Below the pieces are notes generated by a model. It did not search any database. It was not told where the DNA came from and was given only the letters and a program-made list of their open reading frames with translations. From assembly GCA_003228685.1 (NCBI GenBank), contig QIFC01000050.1, positions 1 to 34,394 of the forward strand: a stretch of DNA of 34,394 nt. The letters run 5' to 3'. The DNA is from Chloroflexota bacterium (GTDB lineage Bacteria; Chloroflexota; Dehalococcoidia; DSTF01; RBG-16-68-14). Shown here in pieces: positions 6,714 to 14,532 of this stretch (its first letter is position 1; each line of letters begins with the position of its first letter). The translations under genes and the position numbers were made by a program.

Positions 6714-8106
6714 GATACTGGGCCTTGCCTGCGGACATGTCCTTGTTCAGGCGCTTGTTCAGGTGAAGTCCCTCTAGCAGGAACTCTACCGCGGAGGCGA
6801 TCACGGCCAGGTTCTCGCCTGGGTCCAACTTCGCGACGGCCGCGTCCAGGCCCTCAACCTGTTTGACGATCTTTACGTACGCCTTAGACGGGAGCGTGTC
6901 GGAGACCTCAACGGAGATGCCGGCTTTGAATTGCGTAACGATGTCCTCTAGGTCGACCACGTTGAAGTGGCGGTTGAATACGGCGACGACGGCCCCTTGA
7001 ATCAGCTTGTCGACGATCTGCTCTTCCTTGCCCTCTTCGACCGTTTCGAACTCGACTTTGCCCGTGAGCGTGGGGATCACGTAGGGCAGGTCGCTCACCC
7101 GCGGCACGACTTCTTTTTCACCGATTCGGATCGCGCGTCGCAGGGCGTTCGCCAGGAGGCTCTCGTAGTCGGCGATCGATGCGCGGACCGAGACGCCGGA
7201 GCGCTGGTTAACGTCCGGGCTGCGCCTGGCGAGCCGCGTGATCTCGGCGACGATCTCCTTCATGTAGTCAGGAACCGTGACGGTGTAGTCGTCGTCCGCG
7301 AACTGGGTGCTCTCCTGGTTCATGATATCGATCTCGTGGGCGGCGCTCTTCGGGTAGTGCGTCCGGATCTGCGCGCCGAAGCGGTCCCGCAGCGGCGTGA
7401 TGATGCGGCCGCGGTTGGTGTAGTCCTCAGGGTTCGCGCTGGCGACCAGGAAGACGTCCAACTCCAGGCGCACACGATAGCCGCGGATCTGGACGTCGCG
7501 CTCCTCCATGATGTTGAGGAGACCGACTTGGATGCGTTCGGCGAGGTCGGGCAGCTCGTTGATGCAGAAGATGCCGCGGTTCGTCCGCGGGATCAGGCCA
7601 TAGTGGATGGTCAACTCGTCGCCCAGATAGCGGCCCTCAGCGATCTTGATAGGATCGACCTCGCCGATCAGGTCGGCGATGGTGTTGTCGGGTGTGGCGA
7701 GCTTCTCACCGTAGCGCTGGTCGCGGGTCATCCAGGAGATCGCGACCTTGTCGCCCTTGTCGGCGACCTTGTCTCGGCAGGCCCGGCAGATCGGAGCGTA
7801 GGGATCGTCCCAGATCTCGCAGCCGTCGATGTACGGCGCTTCTTCGTCGAGGAGGCTGACGAGCCCCCGGATGATGCGAGACTTGGCCTGGCCGCGCTCC
7901 CCCAGGAAGATGATGTCTTGTCCGGAGAGGATGGCGTTCTCCAACTGAGGGAATACCGACTCCTCATAGCCGAAGATTCCAGGCAGGATGTCCTTCTTCT
8001 TCTGGATCCTCTCGATCAGGTTGCGCCGCATCTCCTCTTTGATGGACGTTACCTGATACCCGGATTCGCGCAGGTCGCCGATCGTCTTCGCTTTTGCCTT
8101 TGCCAT
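6706..8106 (-). CDS. MoxR-type AAA+ ATPase (magnesium chelatase I-like)
   Basis: The 466-residue protein has a Walker A at residues 69-76 (GERGQAKS), a Walker B around 178-184 (IFCINE), a sensor-1 Asn in SANPED (about 225) and conserved arginines in PLRDRFG (about 240-242). Between Walker A and B lies Cys96-x10-Cys107-x-x-Cys110, a possible metal-binding insertion. The C-terminal half is helical lid and an unknown extension. MoxR-class ATPases are cytoplasmic chaperone-like machines that work with VWA proteins. The VWA partner is encoded at 3802-5958, separated by the toxin-antitoxin-like pair. No strong ribosome binding site is seen at the ATG (8106). Confidence 0.93.
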   Translation of the reverse strand: MAKAKAKTIGDLRESGYQVTSIKEEMRRNLIERIQKKKDILPGIFGYEESVFPQLENAILSGQDIIFLGERGQAKSRIIRGLVSLLDEEAPYIDGCEIWDDPYAPICRACRDKVADKGDKVAISWMTRDQRYGEKLATPDNTIADLIGEVDPIKIAEGRYLGDELTIHYGLIPRTNRGIFCINELPDLAERIQVGLLNIMEERDVQIRGYRVRLELDVFLVASANPEDYTNRGRIITPLRDRFGAQIRTHYPKSAAHEIDIMNQESTQFADDDYTVTVPDYMKEIVAEITRLARRSPDVNQRSGVSVRASIADYESLLANALRRAIRIGEKEVVPRVSDLPYVIPTLTGKVEFETVEEGKEEQIVDKLIQGAVVAVFNRHFNVVDLEDIVTQFKAGISVEVSDTLPSKAYVKIVKQVEGLDAAVAKLDPGENLAVIASAVEFLLEGLHLNKRLNKDMSAGKAQYRG

Positions 8107-8178
8107 CTTCGCCCCAATCCTCTTATCCCAAAGCCGGTGGACTGTGTCGCTAGAGGCCGACGGAGATCGCCTGACGGG

Positions 8179-9195
8179 TCAGCCGCTCTCGTCGAACGCC
8201 TCAAGAAATCGCGCCAGCTCGTCGCGCTCGAAGCGGGCGAGCGGCTGCTGGCTGCGACGGTCTATTATAGCGCCTCGTTCGCCGGAGGTCAGATCGCCGA
8301 TGCACGTGGCCCTGATTCCCTCGTCCTCCAGCGCTTGAATGACCGACGCGCAGTGTTCCGGCGCGGCGACGATGAGGAGCGAACCAGACGCGAGCAGCCC
8401 GAGCGGATTCAGCCGCAACGCCTGGCAGATGCGCTCCGTCTCCAGCAATACTGGCACGTCTTCGACCCGCACACCGACTGCCAGACCGGAGGCGTACGCC
8501 AACTCCGACAGCGCTGTTGAGAGCCCGCCTTCGGTCGGGTCATGGAGCGCGCGAACGTGCCCCGTTGCGCAGGCCGCCCGCGCCGCTGCGACGATGCTGA
8601 TGCCCGGGTTGCCGAGCCAATCCGCGGCGCCGTCGATGACGTCTGATGGAATGCCCGCCCCCCGCAACGCGCCCGCGGCCTCGCGAGCGAGCACGGCCGT
8701 GCCCTCGATCGCGATGCCAGCCGTCAGCAGCACGTGGTCTCCGGGCCGCGCGTCGCCGGTCCGAAGCAGTTCGTCCTCCGTCACCTCGCCCAGCATCGTG
8801 CCGCTGATGATCGGGCGGTCGATACCGAGCGTGATCTCGGTGTGCCCGCCAATGGGAATGACCGAGAGTTCGTCGCAGGCAGTCCTGATTTGCTCGAAGA
8901 TCTCTTCAGCCAGCGTCTCCGACGCACTCTCGGGGAGCAGAACGGTCGCCATGAACCAGGCCGGTGTCGCTCCCAGGCAGGCAACATCGTTCGCGTTGAC
9001 GTAGACGGCGTAGCGCCCGATCTGATCCGCGGCGAACGTGACGGGATCGGCGGACGCGACGAACACGCGGCCGTTCCCGATATCGATCGCGGCAGCATCG
9101 CGGCCGACGCCGGGGCCTAGCAGGAGCCGCGGATCGTCAGGCAGCCGTTCGAGGAGTCGGCCGAGCAGGTCGTGTGGAAGTTTTCCGGCCTTCAT
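8179..9195 (-). CDS. AIR synthase/HypE/ThiL-like ATP-binding protein
   Basis: The 338-residue protein has the two-domain AIR-synthase layout: an N-terminal ATP-binding half with GVGRDAAAI (about 29-37), NANDVACLGATP (67-78) and GGHTE (116-120), then a C-terminal half with HDPTEGGL. HypE uses this fold to dehydrate a carbamoyl group, but its C-terminal cysteine is absent here, since the protein ends in Asp-Glu-Ser-Gly. ThiL and PurM are other relatives. The neighbours do not include hydrogenase, thiamine or purine genes, so the substrate is unresolved. It is the first gene of the minus-strand run leading to the AAA+/VWA pair, with a 72-base gap. The ATG has no ribosome binding site and an apparent promoter ends about ten bases upstream. 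Confidence 0.85.
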   Translation of the reverse strand: MKAGKLPHDLLGRLLERLPDDPRLLLGPGVGRDAAAIDIGNGRVFVASADPVTFAADQIGRYAVYVNANDVACLGATPAWFMATVLLPESASETLAEEIFEQIRTACDELSVIPIGGHTEITLGIDRPIISGTMLGEVTEDELLRTGDARPGDHVLLTAGIAIEGTAVLAREAAGALRGAGIPSDVIDGAADWLGNPGISIVAAARAACATGHVRALHDPTEGGLSTALSELAYASGLAVGVRVEDVPVLLETERICQALRLNPLGLLASGSLLIVAAPEHCASVIQALEDEGIRATCIGDLTSGERGAIIDRRSQQPLARFERDELARFLEAFDESG

Positions 9196-9205
9196 CGGCG
9201 AAGCG

Positions 9206-9211
9206 AGTATA
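9206..9211 (-). promoter_or_regulatory. -10 box for the AIR-synthase-like gene, near-leaderless
   Basis: TATACT on the minus strand ends ten bases before the ATG at 9195. A start site near 9199 would leave a leader of only about four bases, which agrees with the missing ribosome binding site. The -35 (TTAGTT, 17-base spacer) is poor. Confidence 0.4.
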
Positions 9212-9227
9212 CCATGGCCCAGGTGCT

Positions 9228-9254
9228 GAACTAACGCGTCACAGGGTGTACACT
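9228..9254 (+). promoter_or_regulatory. Possible ECF-type, leaderless promoter of the sigma-fusion gene
   Basis: GAACT (9228-9232) and TACACT (9249-9254) are separated by 16 bases. GAAC-type -35 boxes are typical of ECF sigma promoters. A start near 9261 would coincide with the ATG at 9262, and there is no ribosome binding site, so the transcript may be leaderless and autoregulated. This is inference from a short match. Confidence 0.3.
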
Positions 9255-9261
9255 GGCTGAC

Positions 9262-10599
9262 ATGGGAGGCGACCGGACAACAGCCGAGGCGGCATTCGAA
9301 AAGCTATACGAAGCCCATTTCGGGTCCATCTACGATTTCTCCGTTAGGCTGGCGCAGGACCGGAACATCGCGGCGCTCGTCGTGCAGTCGGTGTTCCTGA
9401 GGGCATATCGCGCGTTCCGCGCCGGCCAGGGGGATGGTCTTGACCTGCAATTGTACACCGCAGCACACCTCGATACGGCGGAGCGCTTGCGCGGCCGGCG
9501 CGGCGAATCAGAGCAAATCGACGAACCGTACGCTGTGATCGACGTCTCTCGTCTTAGCTCTCCCAGCGAGGATGTCGCGGAGATGGGCCGCTTGGTTTGG
9601 TCCGCGGCGGTTGCGCTGAAGCTGAACGACTACGAGTTGCTCGACCTTGGCATCCGCCACAAACTCGACCCCAACGATATCGCGACTGTGTTGAGAGCGC
9701 GGCCCGAGTCGGTCGAACGGAAACTTCTGGACGCACAGGCGCAGCTTGAGCAGGCGTTCACGGCGCGACTTCTGTTTACACGAGGGCGTCGGCAGTGTCT
9801 CGATCTCGACTTCGAGTTAGGCGACGCGCAGTGGACGGGTTCGCTGCCCCGCAGGATCCTGCGCCATGCGGACGATTGCGAGATATGCAAGGGTACAACC
9901 GCGAGCCAACCCAGGGCGATAGAGCTATTGGGGGCCCTGATGCCGGTCCCGGCGCCTGGTGGCTGGCAGCAGACGATCCTCGACCGGCTCAGGGAGGCGG
10001 TCCGTGACGAATCTGCTGCTCCGGCGGCAGCCGCCGCGGGAGCACTGGCGTCCGCATCGACGGCGGCTACGCCTTCTTCAGCCGCAGATCAGCTCGAGTC
10101 AACGGTAGCGCCTTCGGAGCGCCAACTGAGGCCGCTTCCAGAGGCCGGAGGAGCCGGCGTGGGAGTTGGCATCGGTGCCTGGTTCGGATCGCTCTTCGGA
10201 GCGGGAGGGCCGAGGGGGCCACTGCTGGCCGCGCTGCTCGGTGGCCTCCTGGTGATTACCATTGTGGTTGGCTCGCTATGCGCCGCCGGGACCTTCGGCG
10301 GAGACGGCGATGGCGACGACGATCCGGAACCGACGGGTACTGTTACGGTCACTCAGACGGCCGAGGCCTCCGGCACGCCGACAGTCACCACAACGCCAAC
10401 GACAACGCCGACGCTGGAGGTGATGCCGCAGCCAACGGTGCCGCCTGTGCCGACCGAGGCGCCAGTGCCGACGGCGACCGCGCCCCCGCTGCCGACATCG
10501 ACTACAGCGCCGCCACCGGTGCCTTCGCCTACGATGGCGGCGCCCACAGCCACGGTACCGGCGCCAACGGAAGAGCCCAAGGCTTCGCCCACGCCATAA
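9262..10599 (+). CDS. ECF-sigma-like / anti-sigma fusion with membrane anchor
   Basis: The 445-residue protein has an ECF sigma-2-like region (about 12-55, ending in QSVFLRAYRAF), a sigma-4-like helix-turn-helix region (about 105-168), a zinc anti-sigma motif His202-x3-Cys206-x2-Cys209, an Ala-rich linker, one transmembrane helix (about 320-342) and a Thr/Pro-rich outer tail (355-445). Sigma and anti-sigma functions are usually separate proteins; here they appear fused in one membrane-tethered chain. The sigma-2 region lacks the usual acidic residues before the QxxFLRAYR helix, so promoter melting may be weak or lost. It is divergent from the AIR-synthase-like gene and ends at a strong hairpin. 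It may sense envelope stress; a degenerate, non-transcriptional role is possible. Confidence 0.82.
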   Translation: MGGDRTTAEAAFEKLYEAHFGSIYDFSVRLAQDRNIAALVVQSVFLRAYRAFRAGQGDGLDLQLYTAAHLDTAERLRGRRGESEQIDEPYAVIDVSRLSSPSEDVAEMGRLVWSAAVALKLNDYELLDLGIRHKLDPNDIATVLRARPESVERKLLDAQAQLEQAFTARLLFTRGRRQCLDLDFELGDAQWTGSLPRRILRHADDCEICKGTTASQPRAIELLGALMPVPAPGGWQQTILDRLREAVRDESAAPAAAAAGALASASTAATPSSAADQLESTVAPSERQLRPLPEAGGAGVGVGIGAWFGSLFGAGGPRGPLLAALLGGLLVITIVVGSLCAAGTFGGDGDGDDDPEPTGTVTVTQTAEASGTPTVTTTPTTTPTLEVMPQPTVPPVPTEAPVPTATAPPLPTSTTAPPPVPSPTMAAPTATVPAPTEEPKASPTP

Positions 10600-10601
10600 G
10601 C

Positions 10602-10630
10602 AACGAGGCCGGTCCACGACCGGCCTCGTT
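10602..10630. terminator. Bidirectional terminator hairpin
   Basis: AACGAGGCCGGTC (10602-10614) and its exact complement (10618-10630) form a 13-bp stem with a CAC loop. It starts three bases after the stop of the plus-strand sigma-fusion gene and lies 28 bases past the end of the convergent gene at 10659. Neither side has a strong T run, but the position and stability suit shared termination. Confidence 0.75.
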
Positions 10631-10658
10631 CATCCGTCGTTACTCGTTGTGAATCGCC

Positions 10659-11432
10659 CTAGCACTGTCGAGTGATGGCGTCGCTCACGCAGACCCAGAT
10701 GGTGACTTCGCATGCCACGCCAACACAGCCAGTTGTCGTTCCCGTGCAGGCGACGCGCCAGTCGTCGCCCGAAGCTTGCGGGCTGCAGGATCCGGCGCTG
10801 ACGTCTAGCTCGTTGTAGTCGGGGTTGTTCCAGATCCAGGCTGCCGCAAGCGACGCAGCCTGTGACGGCGAGATCGAAGGTTCCGGCCGGGGCGTGTTCG
10901 TTGGCTGTGGCGGCACGGGCGTCGGTGGATCGTTAGGCTGCGGATCTTGATCCGGAGCCGGCTCGGTCGCGGTCTCCGTCTCTAGCTCGCAGTTGTCCAA
11001 GAACCAGAACTGCTCCTCCGGGCTCCCGTCGTCTGCCTGGCGTAGCTCATCACAGTCCTCGCGGTTGGGCACCGGCGTGGACGTATTCGTGGGCGTGTAG
11101 GGAACCTGCTTCGGTGTGCTGCTTGGCCGCAGCGATGGAGTCGCGGATGGCCCGCCATCGACCATAGTAGCCGAGGTGGGCGAGATTGGGACCAGCGCGG
11201 TTTGGCTGTCGTCGCCTCCGGACAACGCGAATGCGGCCATCGGCGTGAGCACGGAAAGGAGCACGCCGGTGCCGATCACCATGGCCTTCTCCCACCAGGA
11301 GAGGCTCATGAAGCGGCCCCACCACTCCCCAGCACGATCGAGGATGCCCCACCAGAGTCCTTCCCGTCGTGCGGCAGGTCTATACGAGGCTGCTCTGGCG
11401 AGTTTGTCTCGCCGTAATGTTTTCCAATCCAT
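10659..11432 (-). CDS. Single-pass membrane protein with Pro/Thr-rich, Cys-rich outer part
   Basis: The 257-residue protein has a basic, Trp-rich cytoplasmic N-terminus (1-49), one transmembrane helix (about 50-70) and an outer region. That region holds a Thr/Pro/Ser linker (about 84-125), a short Cys127...Cys148 segment, a second Pro-rich linker and a C-terminal domain (about 188-257) with six cysteines, probably disulphide-bonded. I recognise no named family. It converges on the sigma/anti-sigma fusion gene, which has the same helix-plus-Thr/Pro-tail design, so the two may act at the same surface. Its C-terminal domain could bind a ligand, which is speculation. The ATG at 11432 has only a weak ribosome binding site. 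Confidence 0.75.
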   Translation of the reverse strand: MDWKTLRRDKLARAASYRPAARREGLWWGILDRAGEWWGRFMSLSWWEKAMVIGTGVLLSVLTPMAAFALSGGDDSQTALVPISPTSATMVDGGPSATPSLRPSSTPKQVPYTPTNTSTPVPNREDCDELRQADDGSPEEQFWFLDNCELETETATEPAPDQDPQPNDPPTPVPPQPTNTPRPEPSISPSQAASLAAAWIWNNPDYNELDVSAGSCSPQASGDDWRVACTGTTTGCVGVACEVTIWVCVSDAITRQC

Positions 11433-11626
11433 GGGTTGCCTACAGAGCTAGTATCGGTTCGCCGCGGCATCACATGATGGCTCTCGCACCTCGATACAGC
11501 GCAGCTTCAGAATCAGGTCGTGGAAGGAAGGGCGCTAGCCGAAGCGCTCGGGAAGCCCGCCCAAGCCGCACTCGCAGTTCTCATCGCTGTTCGCCCAGCT
11601 AGCGCATGCGTGTGGTGCGATTGCGC

Positions 11627-11632
11627 TATAGT
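11627..11632 (+). promoter_or_regulatory. Candidate -10 box upstream of the S9 peptidase
   Basis: TATAGT lies 52 bases before the chosen start at 11685. No convincing -35 is present at 16-18 bases. The rest of the 252-base divergent gap (11433-11684) shows nothing I can name. Confidence 0.28.
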
Positions 11633-11684
11633 GCTGTGCTGGAAGCGAGACCCGAATCGACGGCCTATGCCAGAGGAGAACGCG

Positions 11685-13718
11685 ATGCCGAAGCGCGCTG
11701 TCACCCCTGACGAGTTTTATTCGATCCGCACGGTCTTCGACCCCCGGGTTTCACCGGATGGCAAACGCGTCGCCTACGTAGTGAGTTGGGCCGAGCGCGA
11801 GGAGGACGAAACGAGGTTCTCCATCTACCTGGCTCCAACCGGCGGCCGCAGGCAGCCACGGCGTTTCACACAAGGCAAACGCGACCACAGTCCGCGCTGG
11901 TCTCCAGATGGAACGCAGCTCGCGTTCATCTCGAACCGTGGCAAGAAGGCGCAGATCTTCTTGGCGCCGATGGACGGCGGTGAGGCGCGCCAGCTCTCGA
12001 ACGCGAAGTTTGGCGTGGCGCAGATCCAGTGGTCGCCGGACGGCAAGCGCATCGCGTTCGTCGCGCGCGTGGGCGGCTACAAGGAGATGCGCGATCGGAA
12101 GGGCGCGGAACGGGCGCAACCGCGCGTGCTCCGCGACATGGTCCACAAGCAGGACGGCATCGGCTTCTACGATAGTCGCCGCATGCACGTATTCACGATC
12201 GACGCTGTGACCGGCGACGATCGGCAAATCACGGACGGCGATTGGAACGACCAACAGCCCGCGTGGTCGCCGGACGGGAGCCGGATCGCATTCTCGTCGG
12301 ACCGAGAGCGCGACCGCCACCAGCGTCACGGCTGGAGCGACATCTGGATCGTGCCTTCGAAGGGCGGCAGGGCGCGCAAGCTGACGCGCAGCCGGGGTTC
12401 CGCGTACGGGCCGGCGTTCTCCCCGGATGGCCGGCTCATCGCTTACGTTGGGCACCAGCACGGCAATGAAGGAGCGGCGAACGCCCATCTCTTCATACAG
12501 CCTGCCGTGGGCCCGGGGGCGCCGCACTCGTTGAGCGCGTCGCTGGACCGCTCGGTCGTGGCTGGGCCGATCATGCCGGGGAACACGTTGGCCTGGACTC
12601 GCAACAGCCGCGGCATCTACTTCCTGGCGGGCGACCACGGTGCAGTCTGTGTCTTCAGGGCCGGTGCGTCGAACGGCTCCGTGAGCAAGGTGCTCAGCGG
12701 TGATCGCGCGATCGAAGGGTTCGACCTCCTGCCGGACGGTAAGAGCGTCGTGTTCTCGTCGTCGTGGGTGACGGAGCCGGGCGAGGTCTACAGGTCGTCG
12801 CTGAACGGCAGCAGCAGCGAGCGCATGCTGAGCGACACTAACAAGGAGCTGCGAGAGAACGTCGCGCTCGGCAAGCTGCGGCGGCTGACCTACAAGGCAA
12901 AAGACGGGTTGCCTATCGAGATGTTTGTGCTGTACCCGCCCAACCACCGCCCCAGCCGCCGTTACCCACTGGCGGTGAACATCCACGGTGGTCCCCACGG
13001 GTCGCACCCGAACGGTGCCGCGCTGGTATCGCTGCAATCGCTGGCTGCCGCGGGTTACGTTGTGATGTTGCCTAACCCGCGCGGCAGCTCGACGTATGGC
13101 GAGGCCTTCACGAGAGCCTGCGTGGACGATTGGGGCGGCGCGGATTACGAAGACATCATGAGCGGCGTCGATGTGCTGGTGCGTCGCAAGGTTGCCGACG
13201 CTAAGCGGTTGTTCGTCGGGGGATACTCGTATGGCGGCTTCATGTCGTCGTGGGTGGTGGGGCACACGGACCGATTCCGCGCGGCGACGATCGGCGCGCC
13301 GGTCACGAACCTTGTCAGCATGTTTGGCGAGGGGGACATCCCGCTGTTTGACATCTACGAAATCGGCGGGACGCCCTACAGCGATCCCGATAAGTACGAC
13401 TTCCGCTCGCCGATCACGTACCTGCCGAACGTGAAGACGCCCGTCTTGCTCCTCCACTGGGAGGGAGACCTGCGCTGCCCCATCGGCCAGTCCGAGGAAC
13501 TCTTCGCTGGCCTCAAGGTACTGGGAAAGAGAGTCGAGTTCGTTCGCTATCCAGGTGGCTCGCACGGCGGCCGGACACCCTCACAGGCGATCGACATGAT
13601 GAACAGGACGCGCGCCTGGTACGACCGGCATACGCCTCGGCCGGCGGCGAAGCCAAGGGTCTCGCGTAACGGCAAGGGGCGGAGGCCGGCGAAGAAGAAG
13701 GCTGCGGCGCGCGCGTAG
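11685..13718 (+). CDS. S9-family serine peptidase (acylaminoacyl-peptidase-like)
   Basis: The 677-residue protein has an N-terminal WD40-like propeller with several SPDGxxIAF blades (about 15-380) and a C-terminal alpha/beta-hydrolase domain. The catalytic triad is visible: Ser515 in GGYSYGG, Asp595 in HWEGD and His627 in GGSHGG. This is the domain order of prolyl-oligopeptidase/acylaminoacyl-peptidase enzymes, which cleave short or N-acylated peptides. No signal peptide is present with this start, so it should be cytoplasmic. The start at 11685 is chosen because GAGGAG lies six bases upstream; an ATG 18 bases earlier is less well placed. The C-terminus is a short Lys/Arg-rich tail. An SDR gene follows after 12 bases. 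Confidence 0.93.
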   Translation: MPKRAVTPDEFYSIRTVFDPRVSPDGKRVAYVVSWAEREEDETRFSIYLAPTGGRRQPRRFTQGKRDHSPRWSPDGTQLAFISNRGKKAQIFLAPMDGGEARQLSNAKFGVAQIQWSPDGKRIAFVARVGGYKEMRDRKGAERAQPRVLRDMVHKQDGIGFYDSRRMHVFTIDAVTGDDRQITDGDWNDQQPAWSPDGSRIAFSSDRERDRHQRHGWSDIWIVPSKGGRARKLTRSRGSAYGPAFSPDGRLIAYVGHQHGNEGAANAHLFIQPAVGPGAPHSLSASLDRSVVAGPIMPGNTLAWTRNSRGIYFLAGDHGAVCVFRAGASNGSVSKVLSGDRAIEGFDLLPDGKSVVFSSSWVTEPGEVYRSSLNGSSSERMLSDTNKELRENVALGKLRRLTYKAKDGLPIEMFVLYPPNHRPSRRYPLAVNIHGGPHGSHPNGAALVSLQSLAAAGYVVMLPNPRGSSTYGEAFTRACVDDWGGADYEDIMSGVDVLVRRKVADAKRLFVGGYSYGGFMSSWVVGHTDRFRAATIGAPVTNLVSMFGEGDIPLFDIYEIGGTPYSDPDKYDFRSPITYLPNVKTPVLLLHWEGDLRCPIGQSEELFAGLKVLGKRVEFVRYPGGSHGGRTPSQAIDMMNRTRAWYDRHTPRPAAKPRVSRNGKGRRPAKKKAAARA

Positions 13719-13730
13719 CGGAGGACATTG

Positions 13731-14522
13731 ATGGCAGACCTCTCAGGCAAAGTCGGGTTCATCACGGGCGGAGGCACGGGTATTGGCCTGGCCTGCGCGA
13801 AGAGGATCGTCGAAGGCGGAGGAAAGGTGGCGATCGGTGGCCGCCGAACGGAGGTCGTCGAGGCCGCCGCGAGCGAGCTGGGAGACTCCGCGCTGGCTGT
13901 TCCATGCGACGTCACGCAGCAGGAGTCGGTGGACGCGGCTGTCGCGGCGACTATCGAACATTTCGGGGCGCTGCATATCGCGGTAAACGCCGCCGGAATC
14001 GGTGGGGCAGGGCATATCCTGAACAGCACGGCCGAACAGTTTGCCGCCGTCTTAGACACGAACCTGACGGGCGTCTTTCGCTCAATGCATGCGGAGGCTC
14101 AGCCTATGAGAGAGGGTGGTGGCGGAAGCATCGTCAACATCAGCTCGATCGCGGCGGCGCTCACGCACAGGCAGATGAGTTCCTACTGCGCCGCTAAAGC
14201 CGGCCTGAACATGCTCACGCAATGCGCCGCTGACGATATGGGCGAGTTTGGCATCCGCGTGAACGCGGTGATGCCGGGCCTAACGCACACGGATTTGGCG
14301 CAGCCGCTGACCTCCAACGAAGGCGTAGTCGAAGAGTACAAGCGGCGCATGCCGATCTCGCGCTTGGGCGAACCTGGCGATGTCGCCGGCATGGTGGCGT
14401 TTCTTCTGAGCGACGACGCGAGCTGGATCACGGGACAGTGCATTGGCGTTGACGGTGGCCATACGATCCGCCAAGGCCCCGATCTGGTGGAGCCGCTGTT
14501 CAGCAAGTTCTTGCCGCAGTAA
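13731..14522 (+). CDS. Short-chain dehydrogenase/reductase
   Basis: The 263-residue protein is a classical SDR: TGGGTGIG cofactor motif at 12-19, NAAG motif, and catalytic Ser139, Tyr152 and Lys156. The end (VDGGHTIR) is typical of FabG-like 3-oxoacyl reductases and related dehydrogenases. The ATG at 13731 has GGAGG six bases upstream; a TTG just before it is too close to that site. It is spaced 12 bases after the peptidase and 10 bases before the LLM oxidoreductase gene, so co-transcription is likely. It probably oxidises or reduces an alcohol/ketone with NAD(P). The substrate cannot be read from sequence. Confidence 0.93.
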   Translation: MADLSGKVGFITGGGTGIGLACAKRIVEGGGKVAIGGRRTEVVEAAASELGDSALAVPCDVTQQESVDAAVAATIEHFGALHIAVNAAGIGGAGHILNSTAEQFAAVLDTNLTGVFRSMHAEAQPMREGGGGSIVNISSIAAALTHRQMSSYCAAKAGLNMLTQCAADDMGEFGIRVNAVMPGLTHTDLAQPLTSNEGVVEEYKRRMPISRLGEPGDVAGMVAFLLSDDASWITGQCIGVDGGHTIRQGPDLVEPLFSKFLPQ

Positions 14523-14532
14523 GAAAGGCACA

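Noticed and set aside
6967..8520. Long plus-strand open frame (517 codons)
   Set aside because: It is antisense to the AAA+ ATPase and AIR-synthase-like genes and shows no domain motif; long antisense frames are common in GC-rich coding DNA.
8179..9195. Naming the AIR-synthase-like gene hypE, thiL or purM
   Set aside because: The HypE C-terminal cysteine is missing and no hydrogenase, thiamine or purine genes are nearby.
11751..13565. Long minus-strand open frame (604 codons)
   Set aside because: It mirrors the S9 peptidase, which has a full catalytic triad; the antisense reading is Arg/Val/His-rich and featureless.
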